Source of the DNA: Linyphia triangularis
Taxonomy: Eukaryota > Arthropoda > Arachnida > Araneae > Linyphiidae
Reading direction: 5' to 3'
NCBI GenBank assembly: GCA_963978545.1
Contig: OZ021723.1
Location: 96,798,002-96,862,001, forward strand
Length of the DNA: 64,000 nt
The notes beneath the pieces were generated by a model, which ran no database searches, was not told where the DNA came from, and saw nothing but the letters and a program-made list of their open reading frames with translations. Positions 51,125-62,382 of the stretch are shown here, piece by piece; position 1 is the stretch's first letter, and each line of letters begins with the position of its first letter. A program made the position numbers and the translations under genes.

Positions 51125-52196
51125 GACTGAATCCTATATTTTTATTTCCCTATGTATTGCATATGAATAATTGAAAGTAAAAATACACTGTTCAAATTGA
51201 TTGAGTAGACCTGAAGTTAGTATCGTACCTCTTAAAGGGAGAAAAAGATAGAAGAGGTGGGTTTTTCTGAATTTCAAGTAGGTTAGGAAAATTCTTTTAC
51301 TTCGAAAATCAAGTGTGCAAAATTTTCACCAAGATCGCGATAGAACTGTAAATTTCAAGTTAAAATCATTCCATTTAAGGGATGAAAAGAGGACGGTGAA
51401 GTTCGTTTTTCTCAATTTAAAGTACTAATGAATCTTTTCATTGTTTGAAAGATAAAAAGTCAAAATTTCATCAACATCGAAAAAAGACTACAGCTTCCGA
51501 CATAAAAACATACCCACACACACTCACATAAGGAAACTCTTCTGTATACTGATAAAAAAAAAAAAATCATACTTAAAAAAGGGATTGAAAAAGCGACAGT
51601 AAATTATGCTCCTCTCGCTAAATTATCTAAATATAAGCTCTTAAATTTTAAACCAGATTTTTTTTTACAGAAATATTGACTAATCCAGATTATCGGGAAC
51701 ACACTTACATTCGGATGTTTTTTTTGTTAATATGGTGAAATCGAGGGTAGGGGGTTAAGTATGACAATCTTATAAATAGCAGTCGTTTGAACCTATTTGA
51801 ACCAAGTGTTCCATGATCTGGCTTGTGCCATGACATGGCCTTGACCGAGAAAGGAAAATAATAGCTTAAGTCACATGGTACTGTTTTTGAGAAAATACAG
51901 TTTAAAAGGTTAAAATTGTATAGAAGCACTTAAGAAGGTTTATTGTTTTCTCAGATTTATTTCTCAGACTATATAGTGCTTCGTTGACTTCATAACATCC
52001 GTTAGTTCCACTAGTCTGCAATAAACAGCAAATTTAGCTCTCTATTCAATAAAATGTGAATTAAGTTATTATTCTACCTTTGTCTTTATATGGTATCTAC
52101 AAGTAAAAGCCCAAAAAAGCTGTTTAAGCGACAAACATTACACCGAAGCTTTATTGTCATTTTCCAGTTCAGCTCAATGAACGTTTTCGGTATTTA
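51125..52196. other. Unassigned AT-rich DNA
   Basis: Nothing recognised. The text at 51,230-51,500 has a loose internal duplication around AAATTTCA(T/C)CAA(C/G)AT but is too diverged to call. Confidence 0.45.
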
Positions 52197-52541
52197 AGCA
52201 TAACATTTTTAAATCTTAAAATTCAAAAGAATATAATGTTTGCGAAATCAATGCTTGCAATATAAAAACTCCTAGAAAATTAAACATAACGTCTTTAAAT
52301 CTTAAAATTCAAAAGAATATAATGTTTGCAAAATCAATGCTTGCAATATAAAAATTCCTAGAAAATTAAGCATAACGTCTTTAAATCTTAAAATTCAAAA
52401 GAATATAATGTTTGCAAAATCAATGCTTGCAATATAAAAACTCCTAGAAAATTAAGCATAACGTCTTTAAATCTTAAAATTCAAAAGAATATAATGTTTG
52501 CAAACTCAATGCTTGCAATATAAAAACTCCCAGAAAATTAC
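52197..52541 (+). repeat. 86-bp tandem repeat, 4 units
   Basis: Unit starts (AGCATAACGTCTTTAAATC) lie at about 52,197, 52,283, 52,369 and 52,455. The units are nearly identical, with changes such as ACATTTTTA in the first, CTCCTA or ATTCCTA, and GCGAAATC, GCAAAATC or GCAAACTC. No ORF. Confidence 0.97.
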
Positions 52542-53686
52542 GTTTACTTTTTACCTTAGTAAGGGTTAGCATTTTAAAAGACTTTAACCGGCTTGTTTCT
52601 TTTTCCCATGTTTTTATTTCGTACCTTAACCAAAATATTATCTTTACCATCCCATAAGTATGAAACTATATTTTTATTAGGCCATAAACCTTTTGTGTTT
52701 CTTCAGTCTAATTTTGAAATCATAATTTTAATGCGAAACCTCATTTAAGAATCTCTCACTATATATTTTATATCACAAATGATGCCATATTTTATTTACA
52801 ATTTCGTCCCAGAAGAGTAATTTTTTTTTTTAATTTGTGGTGGTTTTACACAAGCATATAAACTTTCAGAAATATTTTCTTCGTGAGTCATCTTATCCGA
52901 AACTCAGACACATTTCAGACGCATTCTTCAATATGACGTCACATACTACACAAAGAAAAAGCAACAAAACTCAGCGAAAATATTTGATGAAACTGATATG
53001 ATCTAGTTATTCCCTTCAAGAGGGGGATTCACTGTCATCTTGGTATTTGCCTTATCAATAAGTAAATGCCAAGGGTGATCATTTCAACCCCTGCGGAAAG
53101 GACATGCTTATATTTGATGGTGAAACTATTACAAACTGTTTCTGTTATCAATGTAACTATAACTATAAACAAACATATTTCTCTTTTGTTACGTATATTA
53201 GTTTGTGGAGTAAGCTAAAAATATCCGAACGATGGTTATACCTTGCATTAAAATAAAAGAAGAAAGTTAATGTAATTCATCAGAGGTTTTACATCATTTT
53301 GAGTAGTTGCATCTATCATAAGGGGTCACATATAATTTGAAACTATACCAAACTTTAAAAAGTACAGTGACAATACTATAATATTATTCCATATTTAGAT
53401 TCCCCATCCATAAAAAGAATTAGAAATACCAAATTGCATAATTTTCATGGAGTTTTTAGTAATTTAAATGATGATAAGGAAATGACAAATTAATGTTAAA
53501 AATTACATTTGTTTTTTAACCATAAATTGTAAAATAATTATTTAGTAATTTTTTTTTTTTGTGTTAAATTTTAGTTTGCAAAAGAAAAAATGTAAGCAGA
53601 ATGAATGCAACTTTTGCATTAAACATATTTTTTTAATAATTATTAATTAATTAACAAGACAATTTTTAAGCATTTTTAAATTGGTA
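52542..53686. other. Unassigned AT-rich DNA
   Basis: No gene, RNA or repeat recognised. Confidence 0.5.
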
Positions 53687-55028
53687 TCTCTATATATATA
53701 AAGCAAAGCCCTCACTCACTCACTCACTCACTCATTCACTGACTCACTCACTCATCACTAATTCTCCCACTTCCCATATAGTCACAACTCTGAAAAGCGG
53801 CACAAATGTGAACAATGGTAAAAATAGAAAAAGTAAGCTATTCCGATCTCGATTAACCCACTTTAAGGGGTCGAAAAGGGGTTAAACGTTCCAAACGAGG
53901 GATATTCGAATGTACCACTTCCCACATGTCCACAACTCTGAAAATTGGTGCAAATGTCGGCATAGGCAAACATAGAAAAATTAAGCTATTCCGATCTCGA
54001 TTAACCCCCTTTAAGAGATCAAAAAGGGGTTAAACGTTCCAAACGAGCGATATATTCGAATGTCCTACTTATATTGTCACAACTCTGAAAACTGGTGTGA
54101 ATATCAATAAAGACAAAAGTAGAAAAAGTAAGCTATTTCGATCTCGGGTGGATGAAGAGGTGGAAAAGGTGTTAAACGTTCCAAACGAGGAATATTCGAA
54201 TGTACCACTTCCCATATGGTCACAACTCTAAAAATTGGTAAAAATATCAACAAAGACAAACATAGAAAAGTTAAGCTATTCCGAGCTTGATTAACCCACT
54301 TTAAGAGGTGGAAAAGGGGTTAAACATTCCAAACTCGAATATCCCACTTCCCATACAGTCACAACTCTGAAAATTGGTAGGAATGTCAAAAAAGATAAAC
54401 GTAGAAAAATTAAGCCATTCCGATCTCGATTAACCCACTTAAGGTTTGCAAAAGGCGTTAAACGTTCCAAACTAGGGATATTCGAATGTCCCACTTCCCA
54501 TTTGGTCACAACTCGGAAAATTGGTACAAGTGTCAAAAAAGATTAAACATAGAAAAAGTAAGCTATTCCGTTCTCGATTAACCAACTTTAAGGGGTCGAA
54601 AAGGGTTAAATGTTCCAAACGAGGGATATCCGAATGTTCCTCTTCCAATGTAGTCATATTTCTGATATTTGGTGCAAATGTTAAAAAAGTAAGTCATTCC
54701 AATATCGATTAACGAATTTTTAAGGGATGAAAAGTCGACTCAACATTGAAACTATACGAGGATTAACTTAATGTCTCAATTCCAATACAGCTACTACTTT
54801 GAAATTTAGAACTAAGAGCAAACATAAACACAATAAACTATTCCAATTTATTATTCATTATTATAAATTTCGTTTAAAATGTCAACAAAGGAAAGTTCCT
54901 ATTTTGATAAATCAATTTGTAGGGATCGAAATGGGAGCAAACTTCTGATTTGTAGAATACATGAATGTCTTTTGATCGCTAAAAAGCTAATGGTAAAATT
55001 TCGTAGCGTAGCACGTGTATTCAGCTAG
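53687..55028 (+). mobile_element. Non-autonomous Helitron, family 2, copy 1, 1,342 bp
   Basis: 5' end TCTCTATATATATAA preceded by A (53,686); 3' end ATTCAGCTAG followed by T (55,029), the Helitron TC...CTAG/A-T rule. An (ACTC)n run follows the start. The core is seven to eight ~148-bp units of the type CACTTCCCATATGGTCAC, AAGCTATTCCGATCTCGATT, GGGGTTAAACGTTCCAAACG. The last ~38 bp (GGTAAAATTTCGTAGCG...) are shared with family 1. Overlapping ORFs at 54,291-54,712 are repeat by-products. No Rep/helicase. Confidence 0.92.
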
Positions 55029-55344
55029 TGTAACATAAGAGACACTTCTTTTGATGAAGATCTTCTTTATAAATTTTTAAACTACTTTTAATTTTCGTTA
55101 TTTTAATTATGGAAAGTTATATTATCCGGAACACATTTACATTTCATCTTATAATGATTTATGTAATTTAACATCTCGCAACCCACTTAAAAAGTTAAAG
55201 ATTTAGTTATTTAAAATATATTTGACCTCTTAATGAACACATACTTCGACACAATATGGAGACTTTTCATTAAATTAAAAGAATCCTATCAAGTAGTAAT
55301 AAAATACTCATCAAGAAATAAAACATAAACAAATACAATTATTT
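55029..55344. other. Unassigned AT-rich DNA
   Basis: Short spacer; nothing recognised. Confidence 0.5.
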
Positions 55345-56700
55345 CATCTTGTTTATTGAAAGACCAAAAAATATATAACTGTTAATGAAGTTGAGGCAAA
55401 ATATAAGCAACACATAAAATATTCAAACAAACTATATACAATATTTACATTTTATATACAATATTTACATTGCTCCGCATGAGCAGTACTTCTGTGAGCT
55501 TCTACAGATAGGGTGTAAGATGCTCACACAACTTGTTTGTTGTTCAGAGTCTTCCTTGAAAAGGTTAACTTTAAATCATGAAAAGAGAAATTCCATTAAT
55601 CGAAGTGACGAATGTCATCTTCATTTTTGTTGCTCTCAGAAGTAACGTAGCTCCCATCATCCAGTCGAAGTCTGGAGTAAGAACGTCTGAATGCGTCCTA
55701 GCTGTGAACAATTTTCATCATCGTAATCTACAGTCAAACCCTCTTTTGTATTAAGATTTTGCAGTAATGAATGTCGAAGCTTCTAACTGCAGTTGTTCAT
55801 CAATTGATTCATTTCACTCTTTTATTTCACTTTCTTAAGGAGACACAGCTTTCAAATAGCTGTTCTTGAGCAATAAGGATTTACTTCTGTCTGTTTCAGA
55901 GTTAACAAGCGTATATCATCTTCATTCTCGTCATTATTAGAAATATCGTACATCACATCATCCCTTAAGTAAGAATGTCTCTATACATTCTGTCCAGAAA
56001 CAGTTTTCATCATCATATTGCACCGTCAAACCTTCTTCTATTTTCGGAGTTCGTGACAATGAAGAATTTGAAGCTTCTGGGTGCAGTTGTTGTTCATCGA
56101 CTGATCCAGTTGGGCCACTTGGGTCGTGGTCTTATTTAGGTATCGCTTTCTAAACTTTATTCTTCTTCAATACGGATGAGCAAGTGAAAATGCCACGACG
56201 ATTTCAAAAGACATTTTTCCGGCCACATTTCAGTCTATTCTCTGTCTCATTGTATTTGAAGACTTATTTCTTCTGGTCATATGCTTTTGTCGTATATCCA
56301 TATGCTATTAATTGAGACCTGTTAAAGGATTGTATTGAGGAGTTGGAGTGTTATACTCTAACCTACGCACTTTGGAGATCGAATTGAACAATCCTTTTTA
56401 CGCCGCCCAACCCACCCACATGATGTTGTTTTTTTCACTTTCACCGCCTACTCTACTTGTGACCCCTCACCAGAGGAACCCAGGAGTTTAAGGTGACAGT
56501 GCAAGAGGAGGCGAAAAAAGTCCAAATGATGGGGACCCTCTTCCACCTCCTCTTCCACCACCTCCTTCTCCTCCTCCACCACCTCCTCCACTTCTAGCGA
56601 ACTAGACAACCACTCCATGGGCTCCTCTGGCTCCAGGATCACATCTACCTCCCAAAAGGGACAACTGTGTTCCCACTCCATCTCCTCGCAATCCATATCT
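55345..56700 (-). pseudogene. Gene-like minus-strand region with duplicated acidic coding segment, decayed
   Basis: The minus ORF 56,696-56,448 starts MDCEEMEWEH, continues EPEEPMEWLSSSLEVEE and is glutamate-rich (82 codons). Further down, two related segments (about 56,120-55,900 and 55,815-55,590) each encode a similar peptide. It runs DEQ(Q)L..EAS, then EGLTV(Q/D)YDDENC, then TFLL, then a region ending NEDDIR. Stops and frameshifts break both. A polyadenylation signal AATAAA on the minus strand (55,352-55,357) closes the region. I do not recognise the protein. It could be a processed or duplicated pseudogene, an old TE gene, or a mis-split terminal exon. Confidence 0.4.
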
Positions 56701-56712
56701 CACTTTCAACAA

Positions 56713-56800
56713 GTAACAGTAACGTCAGTAACTTTCAATAGCTTCGTCAGTAACTTTCAATAGTTTCGTCAGTAACTCAACAGTAACTTTCAATAAATCA
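56713..56800 (+). repeat. Short tandem repeat, ~22-27-bp unit
   Basis: Four spaced copies of AGTAACTTTCAATA(G/A), three of them with the flank TTCGTC, lie just 5' (minus-strand sense) of the MEWE ORF. Confidence 0.75.
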
Positions 56801-56998
56801 ACAACGATTTTCACACAAGCGCAAATAAAATCTCACTGATTCAAATGACAGATAACTTTAGTCTACAACTGAGTATATCTTTTTTACTACAAAGAAGAAA
56901 TTAATGCTCATTGTTAGATCATAAGTCTTTGTTGAGTGTAACAGTACCTTTAATACTTGGTATTATTTTAATTAAAGGTTATAACAATTGAAGTCTAA
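56801..56998. other. Spacer
   Basis: About 200 bp with nothing recognised between the tandem repeat and the piggyBac element. Confidence 0.5.
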
Positions 56999-57002
56999 TT
57001 AA

Positions 57003-58261
57003 CCCGGCAGGACGCGCCCGGGGTCCATATGGACCCCACGTGATTTTAAAAAGGAATTTCTATTAAATGTTTTACCTTGACCAGCCCTGCTTTTCAGTAG
57101 TCTACTTTTCCAAGACCTTTAACCACTACCAGGTGTCAAAAATTCTTTAGGGTCATTATTTCTTTTTTAACAAAAGGGTTGTCACGTTTGGGGTATGTCT
57201 GGACCCCGCGCGACTTCCCGCGTTAGCCGAATTAGCTGCATTCATCCGCTGCTACTTTCAGTGTACGGACGTTATTTGTTGGCTTCGCCATGTCGACTCC
57301 ATACGAAAAAGAGATGGAAAGACTGAGAATACTTTTGAATGAGGTTGAAAGTGATGAAGACCCTATTTCTGATGAAGAAGATTGTTCTGATCATAAGAAT
57401 TTGAGTAATCATGATTCAGAATCAGAACTGGATTTGGATACCGACGTAGAAGAGGATATTTCCAACAAAAAGGATTTTCTGGGAAAAGATAAATGTACAT
57501 TTTGGAAGAAAGAAAAATTTAAAACTGACGTTCGAACGCGTGCACACAACATCATTTCGCAACTACCAGGACCAAGATTGGCTGCAAAAAATGTGACAAC
57601 GCCGAATGAAGCTTGGGAAATTTTTATAGACCGTGAAATTATGGATGAAATAATTATTTGTACAACTATTTACATTAAAAGAATATCATCGAAATTTTCC
57701 AGAACGAGAGATGCCAAAGAAATTGACGAATTTGAAATACGAGCGTTGTTTGGACTATTATATTTGTGTGGTTTGCACAAATCGTCGCACCTGAACGTCC
57801 GTGACCTATGGGATACAGATGGTACAGGAATCGAAATTTTTCCTGCCACTATATGTCGTACAAGCGATTTTTATTTATTTTAAGATGCCTGAGGTTTGAC
57901 AACATCATCACAAGGGAAGAAAGACAAAAAAAAAAAAAAACTTGCTGCTATCAGAAACAATTTTCAAATTTTCATAAAGAAATGTAAAGACTCTTACTGT
58001 GTTGGGGAATATGTCACCATTGACGAAAAACTTTTAGCTTTTCGGGGACGTTGCGAATTTCGTCAATATATACCCAACAAGTGTATATATTCAAATAATT
58101 AGTAGTATTAAAAATTTCGAAAATTCATAAATATTAGTTTTATAATCATGCTGACGTTAAATATTATGCAAAAATTAGCATTAACTGATTTATGTAGGAG
58201 GGGTCCATTTGGACCCCGCGCGCGCGTCCGTGTTCGTATCTTAGGCGCGCGTTCTCCCGGG
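57003..58261 (+). mobile_element. piggyBac element, internally deleted, 1,259 bp
   Basis: TTAA at 56,999-57,002 and 58,262-58,265 flanks ends CCCGGCAGGACGCGC and, read from the right end, CCCGGGAGAACGCGC. CCC ends with a TTAA duplication define piggyBac. Just inside each end sits an 18-bp palindrome, GGGGTCCATATGGACCCC at about 57,019 on the left and the same with AAATGG/CCATTT in the centre at about 58,201 on the right. A related partial motif lies near 57,190. It carries only the first part of a transposase. Confidence 0.95.
57290..58085 (+). pseudogene. piggyBac transposase, 5' part, frameshifted and truncated
   Basis: The ATG at 57,290 opens 197 codons. The N-terminus is acidic (residues about 18-60), followed by piggyBac-typical DVRTRAHNII, LPGPRLAAKN and ALFGLLYLCGLHKSSHLNVR. 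A frameshift near 57,860 and a second at the A15 run (57,926-57,940) must be crossed to reach LRCLRFDN and then VTIDEKLLAFRGRCEFRQYI. The latter carries the first of the three catalytic aspartates (TIDE, about 58,020). Sequence stops matching after YIPNK (58,082), so the second and third catalytic aspartates and the C-terminal cysteine-rich domain are deleted. It is catalytically dead. Confidence 0.93.
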
Positions 58262-59341
58262 TTAAGTGGTGTATTGTTAGAAAAAGAAAATATAAAACCA
58301 TTCCCATAAAGTAACATAAAATACTAAAATTAAATTTAAAAATAAAAAAAAAATACATTAAGGAAATAGTGTTCAAACTGAAAAGGCAGTAAATCTCTAT
58401 ATATATAAGGCTCACTCACTCCCTCACTCATTCACTGACTCACTCACTCATCACTAATTCTCCCACTTCCCACATGTCCACAATTTTGAAAATTGGTACA
58501 AATATCTACAATGGTAAATATAGAAAAAGTAAGCTATTCCGATCTCAAATAACCCACTTTAAGGGGTCGAAAAGGGGTTAAACGTTCCAAACGAAGGATA
58601 TTCCAATATCCTACTTCCCATTTCGTCACAACTCTAAAAATTGGTGCGAATATCAATAAAGACAAACGTAGAAAAAGTAAGCTATTCCGATCTCTATTAA
58701 CCCACTTTAAGGGGTGGAAAAGGGGTTAAACATTCCAAACGAGGAATATTCGAATGTACCACTTCCCATATGGTCACAACTCTGAAAATTGGTACAAATA
58801 TCTACAATGGTAAACATAGAAAAAGTAAGCTATTCCGATCTCAAATAACCCACTTTAAGGGGTCGAAAAGTGGTTAAAAGTTACAAACGAGGGATATTCG
58901 AATGTCTTACTTCCCATTTTGTCACAACTCTGAAAACTGGTGCGAATATCAATGAAGACCAACGTAGAAAAAGTAAGCAATTCTGATCTCGATTAACCAA
59001 CTGAAGTGTTGGAAAAGGTGTTAAACGTTCCAAACGAGGGACATTCGAATTTCCCACTTCCCATTTGGTCACAACTCTGAAAGTTGGTACAAATGGTCAA
59101 AAAAGATAATCATAGAAAAACTAAGCTATTCCGTTCTAGATTAACCAACTTTAAGGGGTCGAAAAGGGGTTAAATGTTCCAAACGAGGGATATCCGAATG
59201 TTCCAGTTCCAATGTAGTCATAATTCTGATATTTGGTGCAAATGTTAAAAGGGCAAATATAAAAAAAAATTAGTTATTCCAATATCGATTAACGAATTTT
59301 TAAGGGATGCAAAGTCGACGCAACATTGAAACTATACGAGG

Positions 59342-59603
59342 TGTTAGTCCGCTGAACTGAACATCAGGAATTTTGGAAAGTCCAGAAAAAAGCAAAGAAG
59401 TCATTTAGCCCTTTTACAAAGGCCAGGCCGATAGAAACGTACTTTTGGAACATATGTTGGTGGGTTACTTTTGAAAGTAACCCACCAACATATGTTCCAA
59501 AAGTACCTTTCTATCGGCCTGGCCTTTGTAAAAGGGATAAATGACTTCTTTGCTTTTTTCTGGACTTTCCAAAATTCCTGATGTTCAGTTCAGCGGACTA
59601 ACA
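59342..59603. repeat. 262-bp near-perfect palindrome
   Basis: TGTTAGTCCGCTGAACTGAA at 59,342 mirrors its complement ending at 59,603. The arms are about 131 bp with no loop (axis at 59,472/59,473) and only two or so mismatches beside the centre (for example TTAGCC against TTATCC). The 35 bp at the centre, including AACATATGTTGGTGGGTTAC, recur at 60,900-60,930 just 5' of the envelope-like ORF. So the palindrome was built from the element's own sequence by an inverted duplication. Confidence 0.97.
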
Positions 59604-60251
59604 TCTCATTCACCCGCCTTCCGCTAAAAAAAATTTTGGCCCTGGTCAAAATTATTTTTCCAAAAAAAAAATTAAACTAAACCTTGCGTCTAAAAGATGA
59701 GGTCGTGTAAGTAGATCGAAATCCAGAAAATCCCAAAGTGGGCGTATGTGTTTATCTAAGGCAGCTGAACACCTAACCAAAAGAATTACATTGTTATACA
59801 AGATAAATACAAATATAAGGTTAAATACTGGTCAATACAAGTAATGTATGACCTAAAATCATAAAGGTGAATAATAGAAATAGTACTAAAAATTAGAAAG
59901 ATCAGAGTCCATCTCCCTGTATGAGTGTTTTGTATGTGTCCAATGTGTAGGACGTCTGTCAAATAGATGCAAAAGAAAAGAAATTTTGCAACGTTTTGTC
60001 GAGCTCTATGCTTCAGCTTCCTAAATTGCTCTCAGTTTAGTGGTATTACCACACTGTACAACGAGATGCACTCTGTAATGCACTTAAAATACATATTATG
60101 TTGAATCTAGAAAAAGAATATCATAAATGAGTGCAGTGAATATGTAAGTAGGCAAGAACTTAATTAGAATAAAAGTATAAAAGAAATGTTCAAAATTTGA
60201 AGTGTGTTTTCTTCATTCTTGCAACAGTTCAAAAGAAGCATAAGTGTTAGT

Positions 60252-60893
60252 TTATCTCCGGGCACAGCATGTCACTAGTGTTGAAAACAGTGTCACCATG
60301 AGTCCCACAAACAAGGCCAATGCAACCCCCATTTTTAAGAAAAAGAACGCTGAATTTAATGTTGGAAAAAACTTCCAATCGAAAATACCACCCGGCGAGT
60401 CCTGCGCTTGCGTCGTTGTGTGGTTATGTAAAAGTTTCATGAGTTGGACCGATGGTTCATCGAGACAGAATGAAAATTGTTTGCACTGTATGTTGGTATG
60501 TGCCTGAAGACAAAGTTTTTCTTCGTAACATTGTTGGTCTGCCAGAAAACGAACTTGATGTGTTGTAAATTGCTGAGTAAGGTCAACAGCCCTTGTGTAT
60601 GTGGTGAGTCGTTGCAAAGTAACCTCGGCAAGTCCGTTGTTGCAGGAAGATAAGGCTTGAAATGATAGTTCAGTGAAAATGGAGCATCTGTAACACCCTT
60701 TGATTTGAAACTCGGAATCATGGAAAAGTGGGCAAACCGATGATCTCTGGACTGATATCTTGTAGTCTGCGAAAAGAAGCTGTATTTTGATGGCTGCTGA
60801 GGTGAGCAATGTTGACGTGAGCTTCTCTTGTTGTAGATGTAATGTATGCAGATCTCTTGTCAATGGTAACCTATGATGTTGTTTCTCTTGCAT
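60252..60893 (-). pseudogene. Envelope glycoprotein-like ORF, C-terminal part (class II, phlebovirus Gc-like)
   Basis: 213 codons from ATG on the minus strand; the frame stays open about 45 bp further upstream to a TAA. Visible features are a cysteine motif GCYRC (residues 66-70), further spaced cysteines, a short linker, and a hydrophobic C-terminal segment at residues about 187-207. A CC pair and two basic residues (209-213) form a short tail. This order fits the membrane-proximal end of a Gc-type class II fusion glycoprotein of the kind captured by some arthropod and nematode LTR retroelements. The N-terminal fusion domains, gag and pol are absent, so it is a fragment. Similarity is by eye and could be wrong. 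Confidence 0.4.
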
Positions 60894-61560
60894 AGGTACT
60901 TTTGGAACATATGTTGGTGGGTTACTTTCAAAAGCCCTGGATTACAAGGAATGTTAGGAGTCAAAAGGTCAGTTGTGTATGAAGGGTCGGGAAATCTTGA
61001 AAAAAGGGTTTACATTCACTATTTCGTGTGAAGGCAGAATCGAGCAGGAGCCAGACGTCATAAATACTCGGGGGCTTTTCAATTTTAGGTGAGGTTTACA
61101 AAAGCTGGCGCCAACTTGACGTTAGTTTGACAGCAAGCTGGGATTCAAAATTATTGGGGTCCAGCTGCTTCGCAGGTGTGGAAAAGAGGGGACCGGAAAC
61201 TTCTAGGCGGTACACAGAATTGACGTCAGAAGGTCCGAGTCAAGTCTCTGACGCTTGTGGATCAGAGGCGGGATCTCAGTGATGTTAGGGTTCATGATTG
61301 GCTATAGTTTAAAACCAGAGATTCGAACCTAAGGATCCTGGGACTAGCTGGAGGTGAATTTTGACCCCGCCTTGGTCTTGACGTAAAAAGGGGGGACACG
61401 AGAGCCCGGGGGAACATTCGGAGTTTTTGCTTAAGGTGTGGGAGTGAATCAGAAAACGCCGCAGGCCCGTTTGGATTATAGGTTTTCCCGAGGATGGCAG
61501 AATACGCCATGACGAGTATGGCCCCAGGTACCGTGTTGTCATTTATTCACATTTTAAGCT
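60894..61560 (-). promoter_or_regulatory. Less AT-rich block 5' of the envelope-like ORF, possible LTR/promoter
   Basis: This block is clearly richer in G+C than the flanks. On the minus strand it reads a CCAAT box (GCCAATCATG, about 61,295) and a TATA-like GAGTATTTATGAC (about 61,055), upstream of the ORF at 60,893. That is the order expected of a U3 region. Overlapping minus ORFs at 61,292-61,542 have no recognisable product. Confidence 0.3.
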
Positions 61561-62382
61561 AATCTTCCAGCTTTCTGATTTTAACTTTTGAGTAAATTTA
61601 ATATTAAATCTTAACCACAAAGTAGCGAGGGCAGCTGAGTTCTGGCCAAAACGACTATTTAAATGAAATGTGTTTGAATATGTGTAAACAGTACCCGATT
61701 TTGGGTTTTTAATATAAACTTGATAGGATTGGTAATTTAAGATCGACTTCGTAAAGTAAATTCAGTGTTTAAAATTGGTAAAAGAGAAGCGATCATTAAT
61801 TGTTAAACGTAACCTTTTATTCTGTAATGTAAACCTGGTATTTAATAAATTTGTTTGTTATCACTTTGGTTATGTTTATTGAACAGCTTTTTCAAACCAC
61901 ACTCATCAAAGGAGTTCCACTATGCGATCTTTCGGCAATGTTCATTACTAAACATTTCACCCTTTAAGGAGTTTTAAACTTATCTATGTAAGAACCTGAG
62001 GTCTGTCTGCAGTTTAATTAACACAGACGGCACCAGACCAATACGAGGATTATCTTAATGTATCACTTCCAATACAGCTACTGCTTTGAAATTTAAAACT
62101 AAGAGCAAACATAAACACAATAAACTACTGCAATTTCGATTACGTAATTAAAAAGGGTCCGAAGGGAGTTATACGTTCTAAACGAGGGATATTCAAATGT
62201 CTTTAATAATTCAATTATTAATTTTGTTAAAAATTTCAACAAAGGAAAGTTCCTATTTTGATAAATCAATTTGTCGGGATCGAAATGGGAGCAAAAATCT
62301 GAAGTGTAGAATACATGAATGTCTTTTGATCGCTAAAATGCTAATAGTAAAATTTCGTAGCACAGCACGGGTATTCAGCTAG

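Larger units (their letters stand above)
59342..62040 (-). mobile_element. Retroelement-like insertion, 2,699 bp, with 8-bp target duplication
   Basis: Bounded by perfect ATACGAGG repeats (59,334-59,341 and 62,041-62,048), with ends TGTTAG...ACCA, that is TG...CA. On the minus strand the right end (TGGTCTGGTGCCGTC) would be the start. Contents: a 262-bp palindrome at the left end, an envelope-like ORF (60,893-60,252), a less AT-rich stretch at 60,940-61,560 and an AT-rich right end. No second matching LTR, gag or pol was found, so if it is an LTR retroelement it is heavily deleted and rearranged. An 8-bp duplication is long for LTR elements and would suit hAT; the class is open. Confidence 0.6.
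58394..62382 (+). mobile_element. Non-autonomous Helitron, family 2, copy 2, split by a 2.7-kb insertion
   Basis: 5' TCTCTATATATATAAGG after A (58,393) and 3' ATTCAGCTAG before T (62,383). The two Helitron parts, 58,394-59,341 and 62,041-62,382, align to copy 1 at 53.7 kb. They break at ATACGAGG, which is single in copy 1 and doubled here. About six ~148-bp units precede the break. ORFs in the repeats are by-products. Confidence 0.93.

Noticed and set aside
54291..54712. Overlapping ORFs resembling a repeated protein (also 58,881-59,072)
   Set aside because: They follow the ~148-bp Helitron core units in several frames; similarity between them is repeat similarity.
60244..60507. Plus-strand ORF opposite the envelope-like ORF
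   Set aside because: Antisense shadow of the minus-strand frame with no features of its own.
61320..61335. Primer-binding site or tRNA T-arm (AGATTCGAACC)
   Set aside because: A B-box-like word only; no tRNA fold, and no adjacent LTR end.
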